From Nymphaea colorata (Eukaryota > Streptophyta > Magnoliopsida > Nymphaeales > Nymphaeaceae): a stretch of 64,000 nucleotides of DNA. Below, piece after piece: positions 48,801-59,784 of this stretch. The notes beneath the pieces are model-generated. The model saw only the letters and a list, made by a program, of their open reading frames with translations, had not been told where the DNA came from and did no database searches. The translations under genes were made by a program, and so were the position numbers. Numbering within the stretch: position 1 is the first letter of the stretch; every line of letters starts with the position of its first letter. Where the stretch lies: the NCBI RefSeq assembly GCF_008831285.2, contig NC_045139.1, forward strand, positions 3,570,704-3,634,703. Direction: 5' to 3'.

Positions 48801-50153
48801 TGTTCCGGCTTATGGTTTAAAATGTTCCCATGGTACTCATTTACTTCCTGAGTTTGCAGCAAATTTGAGGTCCGATAATCTGTTTCCATCAAATATAGCC
48901 AATGTATCTCATTCAACCTGAAAGTATACGCCAAAACCCCTCGAATGCACCAGATTCAATGATCATAAGCAATGTGCAGGAGTAAAGAAGTTAGGCTGGT
49001 AGTTTATATTTTCTTTCAGTTGGGAAAATTAGCCTAAAACCGGTATATATGCTCATGTATTTGCCTCCATACCATGCAAAAGTTCTGACGTGCTCTTCTA
49101 AATTTCAGGCCTCGTGCTTGTTCATGGGTAAAGTAGAAAAACATATTAGCAAAGATTACTTGAACAGAATAATGAACAACATTTTTCTCATCATTTAACT
49201 GAATGTGATTTGAAGTTGTTTATAACTTTATACTTCATGAAGCAAGTAGAGTCATGCTGTTTGAACGGGCTTATTGGTTTACATGTCTGTTTTTTCTTGA
49301 ATTCGACCAGATGGGTAGAGTGGTAGACCCATGTTTCATAGCTGCCCAAAATTTTCCCACTACTCCCTGTTCCTCATATACCCTGAATGTCTATTTTGGC
49401 TTCGGATGGCAAAGAGCAATCACTTTGTGGACATGTTATAACATATTAAGTGTGCAAATGGGAAATGAAATTGGCTTATCTTTTCTCTTTGTTCATGACT
49501 GGAGTCATATTATATGATAGAAGGCCAACTGCTATAAATGGTCAACTTTGTTTATCATGATTCCAGATGACAAGCCAGTTCTGGTTGTCACACATGGTGA
49601 CCTACTGGACATCTCTGAGCGTGTTGTTGTCCGCATGCAACTTGGCGAAGTCCTTGGAGTTTCACCACTTAACATTTATGACATCCCTGGTAACAGTTAC
49701 GAAGTTGTTGATACTCTGCTTTCTTTGTTGTCAAACATGGATTGAACTTTGTTAATTGGACTGCAGACAAGTGGGATACTGCAACCAGATTGTCAATAGT
49801 TGGTATGTTAGTGGATGCTCTGGACCATGCAGAAAACAATCTATCTATCAAGCGAAAGGTACTAAGTCAGAGCTTCAAGGTCTGTTTTGTAAGAAGAGTT
49901 CCTGTGAAGTCCATTATAATAATTGCAATTCAGCTGCTGGCATATACTCACAAGAATTTGATATAACAAATTTTAAATGAGGCTAAATTCGTCCACTGAT
50001 TTCTAGATACCTATGCAGGTTCCTCTGTTGAATGTGGTTATGCTGCTTCTAGAGTTGCTGCTTTTGGGCCTTATTATCCTCTACTTGTCATCCTATTTTC
50101 GAAGGGATCAAGTACCTGAGTGGCACAATATCCGTCACTTGTGGTTAGGCTGA
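45842..50153 (+). CDS. P-loop NTPase-like protein with acidic N-terminus and C-terminal membrane anchor
   Basis: Spliced exons: 45979-46693 (or from an ATG at 46014), 46816-46997, 47780-47951, 48023-48225, 49567-49689, 49767-49858, 50019-50153. All junctions are GT-AG and the frame stays open. From the ATG at 46014 the product is 528 residues. An upstream ATG at 45842 can join in frame if a short intron uses a donor at 45861 or 45876, giving 546 or 551 residues. Residues to about 150 are very acidic, with aspartate runs and about 17 consecutive glutamates. GPRGSGKS (257-264) is a P-loop; YDTRS (313-317) and VVTHGD (419-424) sit where small GTPases have G3 and G4. A hydrophobic stretch at about 487-510 near the C-terminus, followed by a short hydrophilic tail, looks like a tail anchor. 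I do not recognise a named family; GTP use is inference. Confidence 0.8.
46438..46484. repeat. (GAA)n coding microsatellite
   Basis: An uninterrupted GAA-type triplet run inside the first long exon of the P-loop gene encodes the polyglutamate tract. On the other strand it yields a serine-run frame that is a shadow. Confidence 0.9.
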
Positions 50154-51126
50154 TGGATTTCAGTATTTTGAAATGTAACTTGGGTGTACAGGAGAACCAT
50201 GTCCATGCCTCTGCTGAAATTCTATCCATCATAACCTTGTATCTTTCTCTCTCTCTCTGGTTTCACTATCTGCAAATAGTTTAATTACAGTAACATGGAC
50301 TTTTTATCTCATTAGGATATTTAATAAAGATGTAAATGTCTGAATGGTGTTCAAATAAATCAATGGGTTTAAAGCTTTTGATCATGTCCTTTTTCTGTTT
50401 TTCCCCATTTCCTGCAAGTCATGACCCTTGAGAGTTTGGGTTTTGAATATGAGAACCTGCTTCTATCCGGCATGTCTGAATGAAATCACCAGTTAACTGT
50501 GCATTGCAATATAATTCCTTTCAGAGAGAAAATGGATCCCCAAGCTTAAAGCAAAAAACAGATAAATCTCCTGTTCACCTTATTTTTTCATTGGTTCAAG
50601 AAAGGTGTAGGGAAAACCCAGTCCTAAGCCCTTCCGATCCGAGGTAGCAGTAAGAAAATCCTACAGGTGTCTTTGATTGCCTTGGACCTCAAACATGTGG
50701 TGATATGAGATTTTTGGGATGTTGGGTTGCAAGATCTCATATAAAAGTATTTGAAAAAATGAAAAAACTAAGTTTGAAACAAAAGATTTAGAAAAAATAA
50801 ATTGAATGATACTTTTTTAGCTTATAGACTGCAAATTACAGGGAGACACAAACAGAGAGAGAGAGAAAGAAAGCAACTTCTGATTAAGTATGCAATGTTC
50901 CCAGATGTGTATAGTTTTTAAATTCAAAATAAACAGTATAAATGTCTCGGTTAAAGATAATTTGTTTATAATTTAATAAGGTTAGAAATTGTCTCTCTTC
51001 TTGGGCAACGTTTGAACCAAATGTATAAATGAGGTTTGATGTTGGCATGTTGGTCTGCAAATGATCCTAATTAAATCCAAATCAAATTTAGATTGATTTT
51101 GGAGAATCATATATCTGAGCCCAAAT

Positions 51127-51610
51127 CAGGGATGTCAATGGATAACTTTACTGTATCTAATCTATAGGATGCTTAAATATTTTTATTTATATTCGGATTC
51201 GAATAACAATAACGAAAAATATATATAGTATTGATATTTGATTAAAACTTTACAATTTGAATCTCATCCAAATCCGACTTCTATTTTTACATCTGAATCC
51301 GATTCCTATTTTTTCATACGCAACAAAATTCTGGGCGACATTTTAACATGTTTTGGAATACGACTTTTCAAAAAGTATGGACATTAAATATAGAATATTC
51401 ATTCGAAGTTAAATTTGAGTTTGAATCTAGACCCAACCGATCACATATTTATTTGAAACTAATTAATTCTGAATCCAGTAGGATATAAGTTTTTAAAATT
51501 CAAATCCAATCTGATTTCTTAATCAGATATTAATTTTTTTTTCATATCCAATTTTTTGAAGTAATTCAATCAAATATTCGGTTTGAATTTGATCCATTGA
51601 TATAGTTAGT
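51127..51610. mobile_element. Transposon-like repeat, most complete copy
   Basis: It starts CAGGGATGTCAATGGATA and ends near ATCCATTGATATAGTT; the inner parts TGTCAATGGAT and (complement) TATCAATGGAT are inverted. CAGGGATGTCAATGG resembles ends seen in plant hAT elements. The interior matches 9320-9900 and 13870-14060. No clear target duplication and no coding capacity. Confidence 0.5.
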
Positions 51611-51949
51611 CTAAACCTAACTTCAAATCAAAACCAAGTAGTTTGAGCCATTTACATTATTACAGCCGATTGACATCAATAACCAATATATAACATTCTA
51701 AAAAATTTGATCTTATATTGAAGATCGTGAGGGATCTTAGGGAACTCTGGTTTTTAGCATTTTTTTTTTGCTGAAACCAAAACTGTGAAGAGAACCAGTT
51801 GGGATTTATAAGACCAGGGGCTCGAGCTTAAGGGTGGGTTGAGTCGTTACAAAAAGATCAATTGGGTGATGACTCCGAAATTAGACAAGTCTATTAGAGA
51901 TGATCATATGCTTCTCTCTCTCTCCATCGATTAAGTTCATCATTTACAC

Positions 51950-52045
51950 ACCATATTTTCAAAATAAATTCCTTATTTCATGTTGTCATGATTTATGGTG
52001 TCATCTTACCTTTGACAATGTCATCTCCTTAACTTAAAAAACTCC
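51950..52045. repeat. Inverted copy of the repeat at 13416-13515
   Basis: ATTTTCAAAATAAATTCCTTATTTCATGTTGTCATGATTTATGGTGTCATCTTACC on this strand (about 56 bp) pairs with the complement of 13430-13510 with few mismatches. Confidence 0.75.
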
Positions 52046-52649
52046 CGCTATGATCGCCAAATCTGACACATAGATAATTTATTGACATGAAGGGTTGACT
52101 TTTTTATTATTTCATAAAACACTTGATTTTTTTTATGAGAATCCATAAAAAACACAGCATATTGTCGACTGCAGCCACTTTCCACTTTTCCCCGTAACAT
52201 AAAAAACACAGCATATTGTGTGTTTGATTACTCTAGATTTGAAAGCAATTGATCTGATGCCATGCAGATTTAACATGACATGACGTGCTTTTGTTGAAGT
52301 AGCAAACCATCATTGGTCAAATCCATGGTTCATCAAACTAAGGATTTTAAGTACAGACCTAAGAACTTAAGATCCATATTGCATTGAAGAATGATCATAG
52401 TTAAAATTGAAAGAGAAGAATCTAATCTTAAATCAAATATTAAATTCGAGCCTATCAAACACCTCCATAAAATTAGAATCCAAAAACAACTATATCAAAG
52501 TCAAACGATATTCCACGCCAACAAGATATGAGCCCACTAGAATCGTGATCTCACCGGAACACAACCGTTGAGAATGAACACGGTTGTCGGATGGCTATTC
52601 GCAAGGAGTGAGTGAACAATTATAGGAAAAGAGGAGCCCCCTTGGAGTA

Positions 52650-52909
52650 ATTGTAGCGAATTTGTGAGTATTAACGCTATTTTAGCTTCTCACCACTATC
52701 CTCAAAATTCGTGAACGATGCAGAAGTTTATTGTATTTGTTATTTGGCCCACAGGAGAGAGTCAGAGAGGGAAGTGACGTTCAAATTGTGCAATTCAGTC
52801 TCTATCTGGGCGTCGACGGAACTGGAATTTCCTCAAAATCTCCACAGGGTGGAAAGACGACCGAGAGAAGAATCAGAAGGAAAAGCGCAGAGGGCTGTCT
52901 GCTGATCAG
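52650..52909 (+). other. Possible non-coding first exon of phosphatase copy C
   Basis: Modestly GC-enriched sequence ends at CTGATCAG/GTTCAA (GT at 52910). This would give a leader intron of about 1.05 kb, like those of copies A and B. No sequence similarity to their leaders is obvious, so this is positional inference. Confidence 0.35.
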
Positions 52910-53969
52910 GTTCAATTTGTTCATTTTCTTTCCACATTTCTTTCTTTCTGTTGCTTCTCCGGTTCGCGCGCTTCTTGTTTTTGGAGATGATTTATCATAT
53001 CATGGTCTTTTGGGGACTTCTGTGTTCTGCATCTTTCTTGTGATGTCGCGAAAATTATGACTTTTTCTTGTATTGGGGAGAGAAGAATGGGAAGGAGACT
53101 TTGGGTCCGTTTCCTTGAATTGGACCTTCAAGTGGACGGCTTATTGATCGTTGTTTTTACCCTTTTGGTGTTCTACCGTAAAACGTATTTTTATGTGTCT
53201 AATTTTTTGTTTCTGACGAGCTTCGTCTCACGTAAAGCGAAGTTGCATGAAAAAGAGGGAATTTCAATCCCGTTTTGATACAAATAATCAATGAATTTGT
53301 CGAAAGTAATTGGGGCTGACACATTAAATATTTCAACAGAACCTTAGCCACATTACTTGCTTTTCTGAAATTTTTAATTGTTTTTCCTGCTTAAGCTATG
53401 AGTACTAGTATGACACCATGTTCACATTGTTGTGAGAGCTGATTTTTTTTTCTTGGACTCTGTTTAGGCTCTGTTTTCATTCTTCGCTCTTCGTCTACTC
53501 TGACACACTTCGTTCGCCCTTTCCTTTGACGTACCATGAGCTGAACTTTCCAATCAATCAACAAAATATTCTTTGAATAAGATCACAGATTCCATGATTC
53601 AAGAGCAATGTTGTTTTTTCACAGAAAAGGTTCCTTGGCAGGGGAATGAATATTAACTGCATAGCATACACATACATCTATGTAATGATGGAAAGTGGGA
53701 AAGGGGGGATTAATTTTTTTTATCAGGATACGGCTCGTGTCGAGGAAGCAAAAGCAGGAGAAACAAAATAAACAAGCATTTCAAAAGTCATGTGGTGAAC
53801 TTTCTTCTATCTGATTCATCTCAGTTGATTTTAAGTGTTAAATGGGTCTAAGGCTCTAAGCAGCATTGACATGAGTAAATTATACAAAATGTGCACTTTT
53901 CTGTCACAGTTTCCTTTAAGAAGAAGTTGCATTTTATATTCTTTTGTTTGTCATGTCGCAGGCAAAGAC

Positions 53970-56461
53970 ATGCCAAAACCTCTGTTGGTTACTCACACAA
54001 TTAAATCACATGGAGTTCAAGTAGTAAGGTTGCATATGCACGATTGGCTCATACTTGCACTTCTTATGGTGTTGGAGTTTGTTTTGTCAGAAATTGTGCC
54101 TCCATTTCATCGGTTTGTAGGGAAGGAAATGATGGTGGACTTGAAGTATCCACTCAAGAACAACACTGTACCCTCTTGGACTTTACCTGTATGTACTGGT
54201 TTCCAAGAAATAGTCTTTCTAGTGAACATTCATTGTGTCATGTTGCTTTTGTATCTCTTGAATTATGTGCTACCATTTTTCGTGTTCACAGATAATTGGA
54301 ATTTTGGTGCCTTTTGTCTTCATCTTTGTGTACTACATAATCAGAAGAAATGTTTATGATTTTCATCATGCCACACTTGGTAATTACTTTTGTTGATCAT
54401 TTTTTTTCCGTTGGAATGTTCAGTAACTTATGAACGTTCATATTTTGTATTGTTGAACAGGGCTTCTGTTTGCTGTATTCTTTACGGGAGTTATAACAAA
54501 TGCTATTAAGGATGCCGTTGGTCGACCTCGGCCTGATTTCTTCTGGCGGTGTTTCCCTGATGGAAAGGATGTAGGATTGCATCCTTTAAGTTTTTGACTA
54601 AGAAATTCACTTAGTGTTTTACAGTAAATTTTTGCAGATTAATCCGTTTATTTTCTTGATATTTTTCTGTTTATTCAACCAATTGTTGACATAGAATTGT
54701 GCAGGTGTATGATCCTCTCACAGGCGGTGTAATTTGTCATGGGCAAGATAATCTCATGAAAGATGGACATAAGAGTTTCCCTAGTGGACATACTTCTTGT
54801 ACTTATTTCATTTCTCCTTCTGACTAAATACCTTGTGAGAGCTGACTTTTTTTCTTGTTAGAATAGTCTATGTGCTTCAAATCTCCAATTATTTGTTCTT
54901 GATCTTTAGCATTATGATGCTTATTTTTTGATGACGGCGAACTGAATAAATCTATGTTTAGTATAGGAGCCATTGGAACTTGGTGATGTTGCAGCATATT
55001 CAGTACCAGGTCAGAACTGAAGTCATAAACAAACCATAGAAAAGATATCTTCAGAAAAAAGGAAAAAAAAAATATAGAAGCTAACATGTAAGAAGAGAGG
55101 GACTGTTGTACGCATTAGGCGGTTACTGCCAACCTTAATCGCTCATCTCATTCTTGTCAATAGACATTTACATATATACATACAGAAACAAGAAGTTTCG
55201 AAGGCATTACAATATGTTAATTTCTTTTCTAAAGCTTGAAGTTTTACCTTCACTTTGACATAGTGTCACAAGATATCGTGAGATTTTCGAAAATATCATG
55301 ATTTTTGTGAGAAAATCAAATAAAACGACAAAATCAGGAAAAAGTAGTGAGATTTTGAAAATCCTGCCAAAACTAAACTGTCGCGATTATTGTGATCTTT
55401 TCCTGAGATTTTAATATTTTGTAATTTTTAGATTTTTTTAGGTTTTCTTATGATTTTTTTTAATTTTTTAAAAATTGTCGAGATTTTCCTGAGAACTTTG
55501 CCAAACAATACCAAGAAAAATCTTGCCGATACTTTCCATAGAATGATATATTTGATGATGCTTTGAGTCTTGAATACATGAAAGTGCTATTTGTTAGGTA
55601 CAGGCCGGATCAATGGAAATTACTACCAAATTTCATATTTTGGTGCTTGTGATCTTGTTGGTTGATAATATAGGAGAATTCTTAATAAGCATTTTGACAT
55701 ACAATCATGTTTTCTTTTAGTATGAATGTTTGCATATCCACCTTTTCTCGAAGCATTCTCAACAGTATGTCATAGAGGCATTTTGCATTTTGTTGCATTT
55801 CATATACTAATGGGAATTGAAAATTTTGACAGGGTCATTTGCAGGATTAGGATTCCTTTCCCTCTACCTGTCTGGAAAAATTCAAGCATTTGATCAGAAA
55901 GGTCATGTAGCAAAACTCTGTATTGTATTCCTGCCATTGCTGATTGCTGTTCTTGTTGGAATTTCTCGGGTGGATGACTATCGGCATCACTGGCATGATG
56001 TTTTTGCTGGTGGCTTTCTAGGTATGTGGAAAGGTAGAGTTCAGATTAGTCGAAGATATCTATCCTTGATACTTACTTTCAGTGCTACTCTCTGTAGGTA
56101 TGACAGTTGCTACCTTTTGTTATTTGCAGTTCTTCCCAGCCCCATATCATTCACATGGTACGTCTGCAGCTAGTTTCCTTTTAATCTCTAGTATTTATAT
56201 TTATGCTATAATGGCTTTCCTCTTCCTTTCTTTATGTGCTTTTCAAGGTTCATGGTGGATATTTAGTTGTTCATCCTGTGTGTGTCTGGGAAAAGCTATT
56301 CTTATACAATCTGCAAATCCTAGGCAAGAAGATAACATTTCTTTGTGGCAGGTTGGGTACCATATGCATATCTCCAGTTGTTGGAAGGTTTAGGAAGGAA
56401 CCGGGAAGAATCAGATTCTGACTACATCCCTTTACAACTAACAGAAGTTGGAACTTCGTAA
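53970..56461 (+). CDS. Lipid phosphate phosphatase (PAP2 family), copy C
   Basis: Seven coding exons: 53970-54188, 54292-54379, 54461-54570, 54705-54798, 55833-56021, 56098-56157, 56352-56461, encoding 289 residues. The first six equal those of A and B in length (219, 88, 110, 94, 189, 60 bp). The last is shorter (110 versus 185 bp), giving a tail of about 35 residues ending [20 protein letters not shown] and the SR...H...D motif are present. The third motif reads [12 protein letters not shown]: an arginine replaces the tryptophan found in A and B beside the conserved histidine. Amino-acid divergence from A/B is spread over the whole protein, so this is the older paralog. Intron 4 is about 1.03 kb and AT-rich. 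The expected role is the same: membrane phosphatidic acid dephosphorylation. Confidence 0.92.
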
Positions 56462-58229
56462 CAACATTCACAGCATAAAAAATCAAGAGAATCTGGCACA
56501 AATGCCAGTTCATATGAGGAAGACGGTAGAATTTGAATTCTGGTTTCTTCTTTCCCCTTTTCTGCTTGTGAGTCTGTTAAGCTCCTTCTAAATGCTTGTT
56601 ATGGCTTCACATTCTGGTTTCAGTGCCTATGAAAATGTATATGCAATTTTCCAAGTTAATCTATTTGTTAGATGCTTCTGCTTTGTGGACATAATGCATG
56701 CTTGTGTCATAGATATATGGTAAACTTCATAGAATTGACTGTAGCCTCGTCTCTGAAGACTACCACCATATGTATGTGGCTGGTAAATGTTTTATTACAA
56801 GTTTCCGTGAGGTCTCATTCTTCCTGCAGCGAGTTGTTGGTAGTGTGATAACCATCAATTTTTGTAGATTCGACGATGGCCATTGAAGTGAGAGAACTAA
56901 AGCTGCTTCTGTTTCAAGTTCGATGATCCTGCTCTGTTACGCTGTACCAGTCATAAAAATGGCTGTCTTTGTGTTTTGAAGGCAGATAACAAATGTCCTG
57001 CAAGGGATTTCATTTGTCAGGAAAACATGCAAAGGTTGGAGGTGGGTGAGCATGATCTTGTCCAATCTGTGCTACATGGTGAATCCCATGGTTTCTTGTG
57101 CATCAAAAGTGGTTCGGGTACAGTAACTTTGTGAGTGATCACATTGAAATAACCCCAACGCAACCCTGCCGGGAGATTAGGCTCTTCACCTTTTGTTAAG
57201 AAAACGAAAAAGAAAAAAGAAAAATAATGAACCACAGCGACCAACAACGAACAACACAAGTACGGACAGAATCTACCCCGAAGTCACCTATCGTGACCGG
57301 AAAGCGTTCCCAATCAAAGGTTTAGACTCATACATTGAAATGACTCGTTATTTGTGCTCATAGTTACCATATCTCTGTAGAGAAAGGGAGCATAAAACTT
57401 TGAGAAATTCACAGTAGACAAGGAGGGCTATGGCAAACTACTGGTGTGATGGAAAATGAAATGGCCAGTAGCTCAAATTACAGAATGAACCGAGGCTTGT
57501 CAGTTCTTCCCGTCCAACAAAAACAGGTGAATATATGTCCCTACTGAACAACGTGCATGGAGGGCATCTTCCTTGTAATAGAAACCAAATTGCCTTGCAA
57601 GGATGAGAAATTAGTCAAGATGTCAAATTTGGCTTATGTAAGCATCTCCTCAGCATATTTCAGACATAATAAGCTAAGGAGAGTAACAGTTTACTGTAGA
57701 AGACTTAAACGCTGCACACGACCATCTAATTGTGGGCACTGACTCTTTAAAAGGAATCATAGTTGGCCGGACATTACAAGAAAAGGGCAAGCAATGTATA
57801 CGAGTGCAGTTTTCCTCCAGTTTAGCAACACGCAGTCATGAAGAAACTCAAGCCCGACAACAGTTGAGTTGCATAAACAAGTGAAGCTTTCACAAGTTGA
57901 ACAATTGGTTTGCAACCGGACGGTTGGAGAAATCAACTTTCATGTTAATTATTTGGGCTGTCGATTTTAAAAGGATCAAATGTTAAAGATTTAGTTGCAA
58001 ATTAATATAGAAATCAAACTGTTTTTTAAGAATCTGAAATACTCTTCAAAGTAAGGGAGAGATAAATGAAACCCCTTATCTCTTTTGAATGGTATTTTAG
58101 ACTCCTTAAGAAACCGTTTGACTTTTATAATTGTAAATTAATATCTACTATTTAATTTCCTTGGAATCGATGGCACCAGAATTTCCTATCAAATTTGAGT
58201 TTACGAGTGTTTGATAGCTATATGTTTTT
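56462..58229. other. 3' flank of copy C and intergenic DNA
   Basis: No gene is supported. 57545-57665 resembles 5810-5945 (shared TGAACAAC.TGCA, CATCTTCCTT, AAGATGTCAAA and TCAGCATATT). The remainder is ordinary AT-rich sequence. Confidence 0.55.
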
Positions 58230-58556
58230 CCATACATATTTAGATGCGCATTGTTGCCCGGTGCCTTTTCAAAGTGCTTTGCAAGGCTCATAGATGTATA
58301 TGACCCCATCAAAATTGAACCGTCTCCCAAGTTGAACTGAGTAAAGTCAGCTTGGGATCGAGGAAGAGAACAAGAAAAGAATAAGAGAGTCACTGTGGGC
58401 ATCCAAGCCCTCGGGCAGAGTTGGATATTTTTTACTAAAAGGGTACTAATTAGGGAGGAAAGCAGACCTTGTAATCTAGTGGTTCGTTTGGTAAGTCGAA
58501 CACTTTGTGACTGTTTGATGAATCTAATGAACATTTCTCTAGTATTTCATGAATTT

Positions 58557-58645
58557 CTTTTAATCTTTAGGATGGATCTATGAAACATTAACAGAGCATT
58601 CTTTTAATCTTTAGGATGGATCTATGAAACATTAACAGAGCATTC
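58557..58645. repeat. 44-bp tandem duplication in right arm
   Basis: CTTTTAATCTTTAGGATGG at 58557 recurs at 58601, running through AACATTAACAGAGCATT. The left arm at the matching place has no such pair. Confidence 0.9.
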
Positions 58646-59196
58646 CAACTGCCAAACAACTTCTAAAGGAATTATGAAGGGTTGGCATAAGCTTCCCTAC
58701 CTTTGTTAATTAAAGATAGCAAATACATCTCATTAAGCAAGAAAAATCCTATGTGGGGAAAGGCCATTAGTAGTGATGTGCCTATCACATCAATTAGCTC
58801 AGATGGCAAAGTTATGAAGAAACTATCAGTGAATACCATGTGTAAATATATAAGAGAAACCAATACGACAACAAAATTTTCTAAGGTCCAACTGCTCGGA
58901 AAAGTAAGTCTCATCTCACTTCCAAAGGATTGTACCATGTTCCTTTGTACAACCTCAACTTAAAAATCAGGTTCCTCATAACAATTTAGAGCATCTAAAA
59001 TGATATTATGGCGTTAGATTCAACCTAGACTATTATGAACAGAGTGAGCTGCCTCTATATCCGGAAACTGATTCCCCATATAAGAGAGAGGGAGAGTCAA
59101 ATAAACACAAAGACACATTAATTAGTTTGCAAGATAAGTCACTTAGTTCCATCACACTTGTTCATCCATATAACATGCGAATCAGTGCAAGCATTA

Positions 59197-59216
59197 TATA
59201 TATATATATATATATA
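59197..59216. repeat. (TA)n microsatellite in right arm
   Basis: About 10 TA units; the left arm has only ATTGTGTATATATGAATG there. Confidence 0.85.
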
Positions 59217-59406
59217 CAAACAAGATAATCACAAAATGCTGAACTTTCCTATTCAGTTTCACATTTAATTTGTATGTCAAAGTCTGAAACCGACTCTCCG
59301 ATCATTTAAGCTTGACCTGAAACGATATACAATAAAATAATTCTTCTTATTAAGGCTTGAAGAACGCATTAACTTTCTTATCCTTATCCCCCCGACTATC
59401 CTTACC

Positions 59407-59582
59407 TTATCTTCTCCATCTTAACTTCCACTTGATCTCAAAATTGTTATTTATCTTCTCCATCTTAACTTCCACTTGATCTCAAAATTGTTATTTATCT
59501 TCTCCATCTTAACTTCCACTTGATCTCAAAATGGTTATTTATCTTCTCCATCTTAACTTCCACTTGATCTCAAAATTGTTAT
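59407..59582. repeat. 44-bp tandem repeat, four units, right arm only
   Basis: CTTCTCCATCTTAACTTCC occurs at 59411, 59455, 59499 and 59543, an exact 44-bp period, each followed by ACTTGATCTCAAAAT. The left arm has a single equivalent unit near 12350-12393. It lies about 200 bp upstream of the right F-box ATG. Confidence 0.95.
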
Positions 59583-59784
59583 GTCTCCTATACCGAAGAA
59601 ATTTATCTCTTTATCATAAATATGATCAGCTGATCTTGGTAATCGGCCGTTCTCTATCGGAAAAATCTCTCGTTAGGAGAAATACCAGGAGCTGAGAGTA
59701 ACTAGCCTCATTGACAACTGGGAGCAGGAGGGAAGAAGCATAGAGGAGGAGGAGGAGGAGAGACCTTTTCCCTCCTCGATCAAC

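Larger units (their letters stand above)
50154..52650. other. Intergenic region, no gene
   Basis: The first 200 bp is probably the 3' UTR of the P-loop gene. A dispersed transposon-like repeat lies at 51127-51610 and a repeat shared with 13.4 kb at 51950-52045. No other gene is supported. Confidence 0.6.

Noticed and set aside
54824-55087. Minus-strand 87-codon frame inside copy C
   Set aside because: It lies within phosphatase intron 4, is AT-rich and shows no domain.
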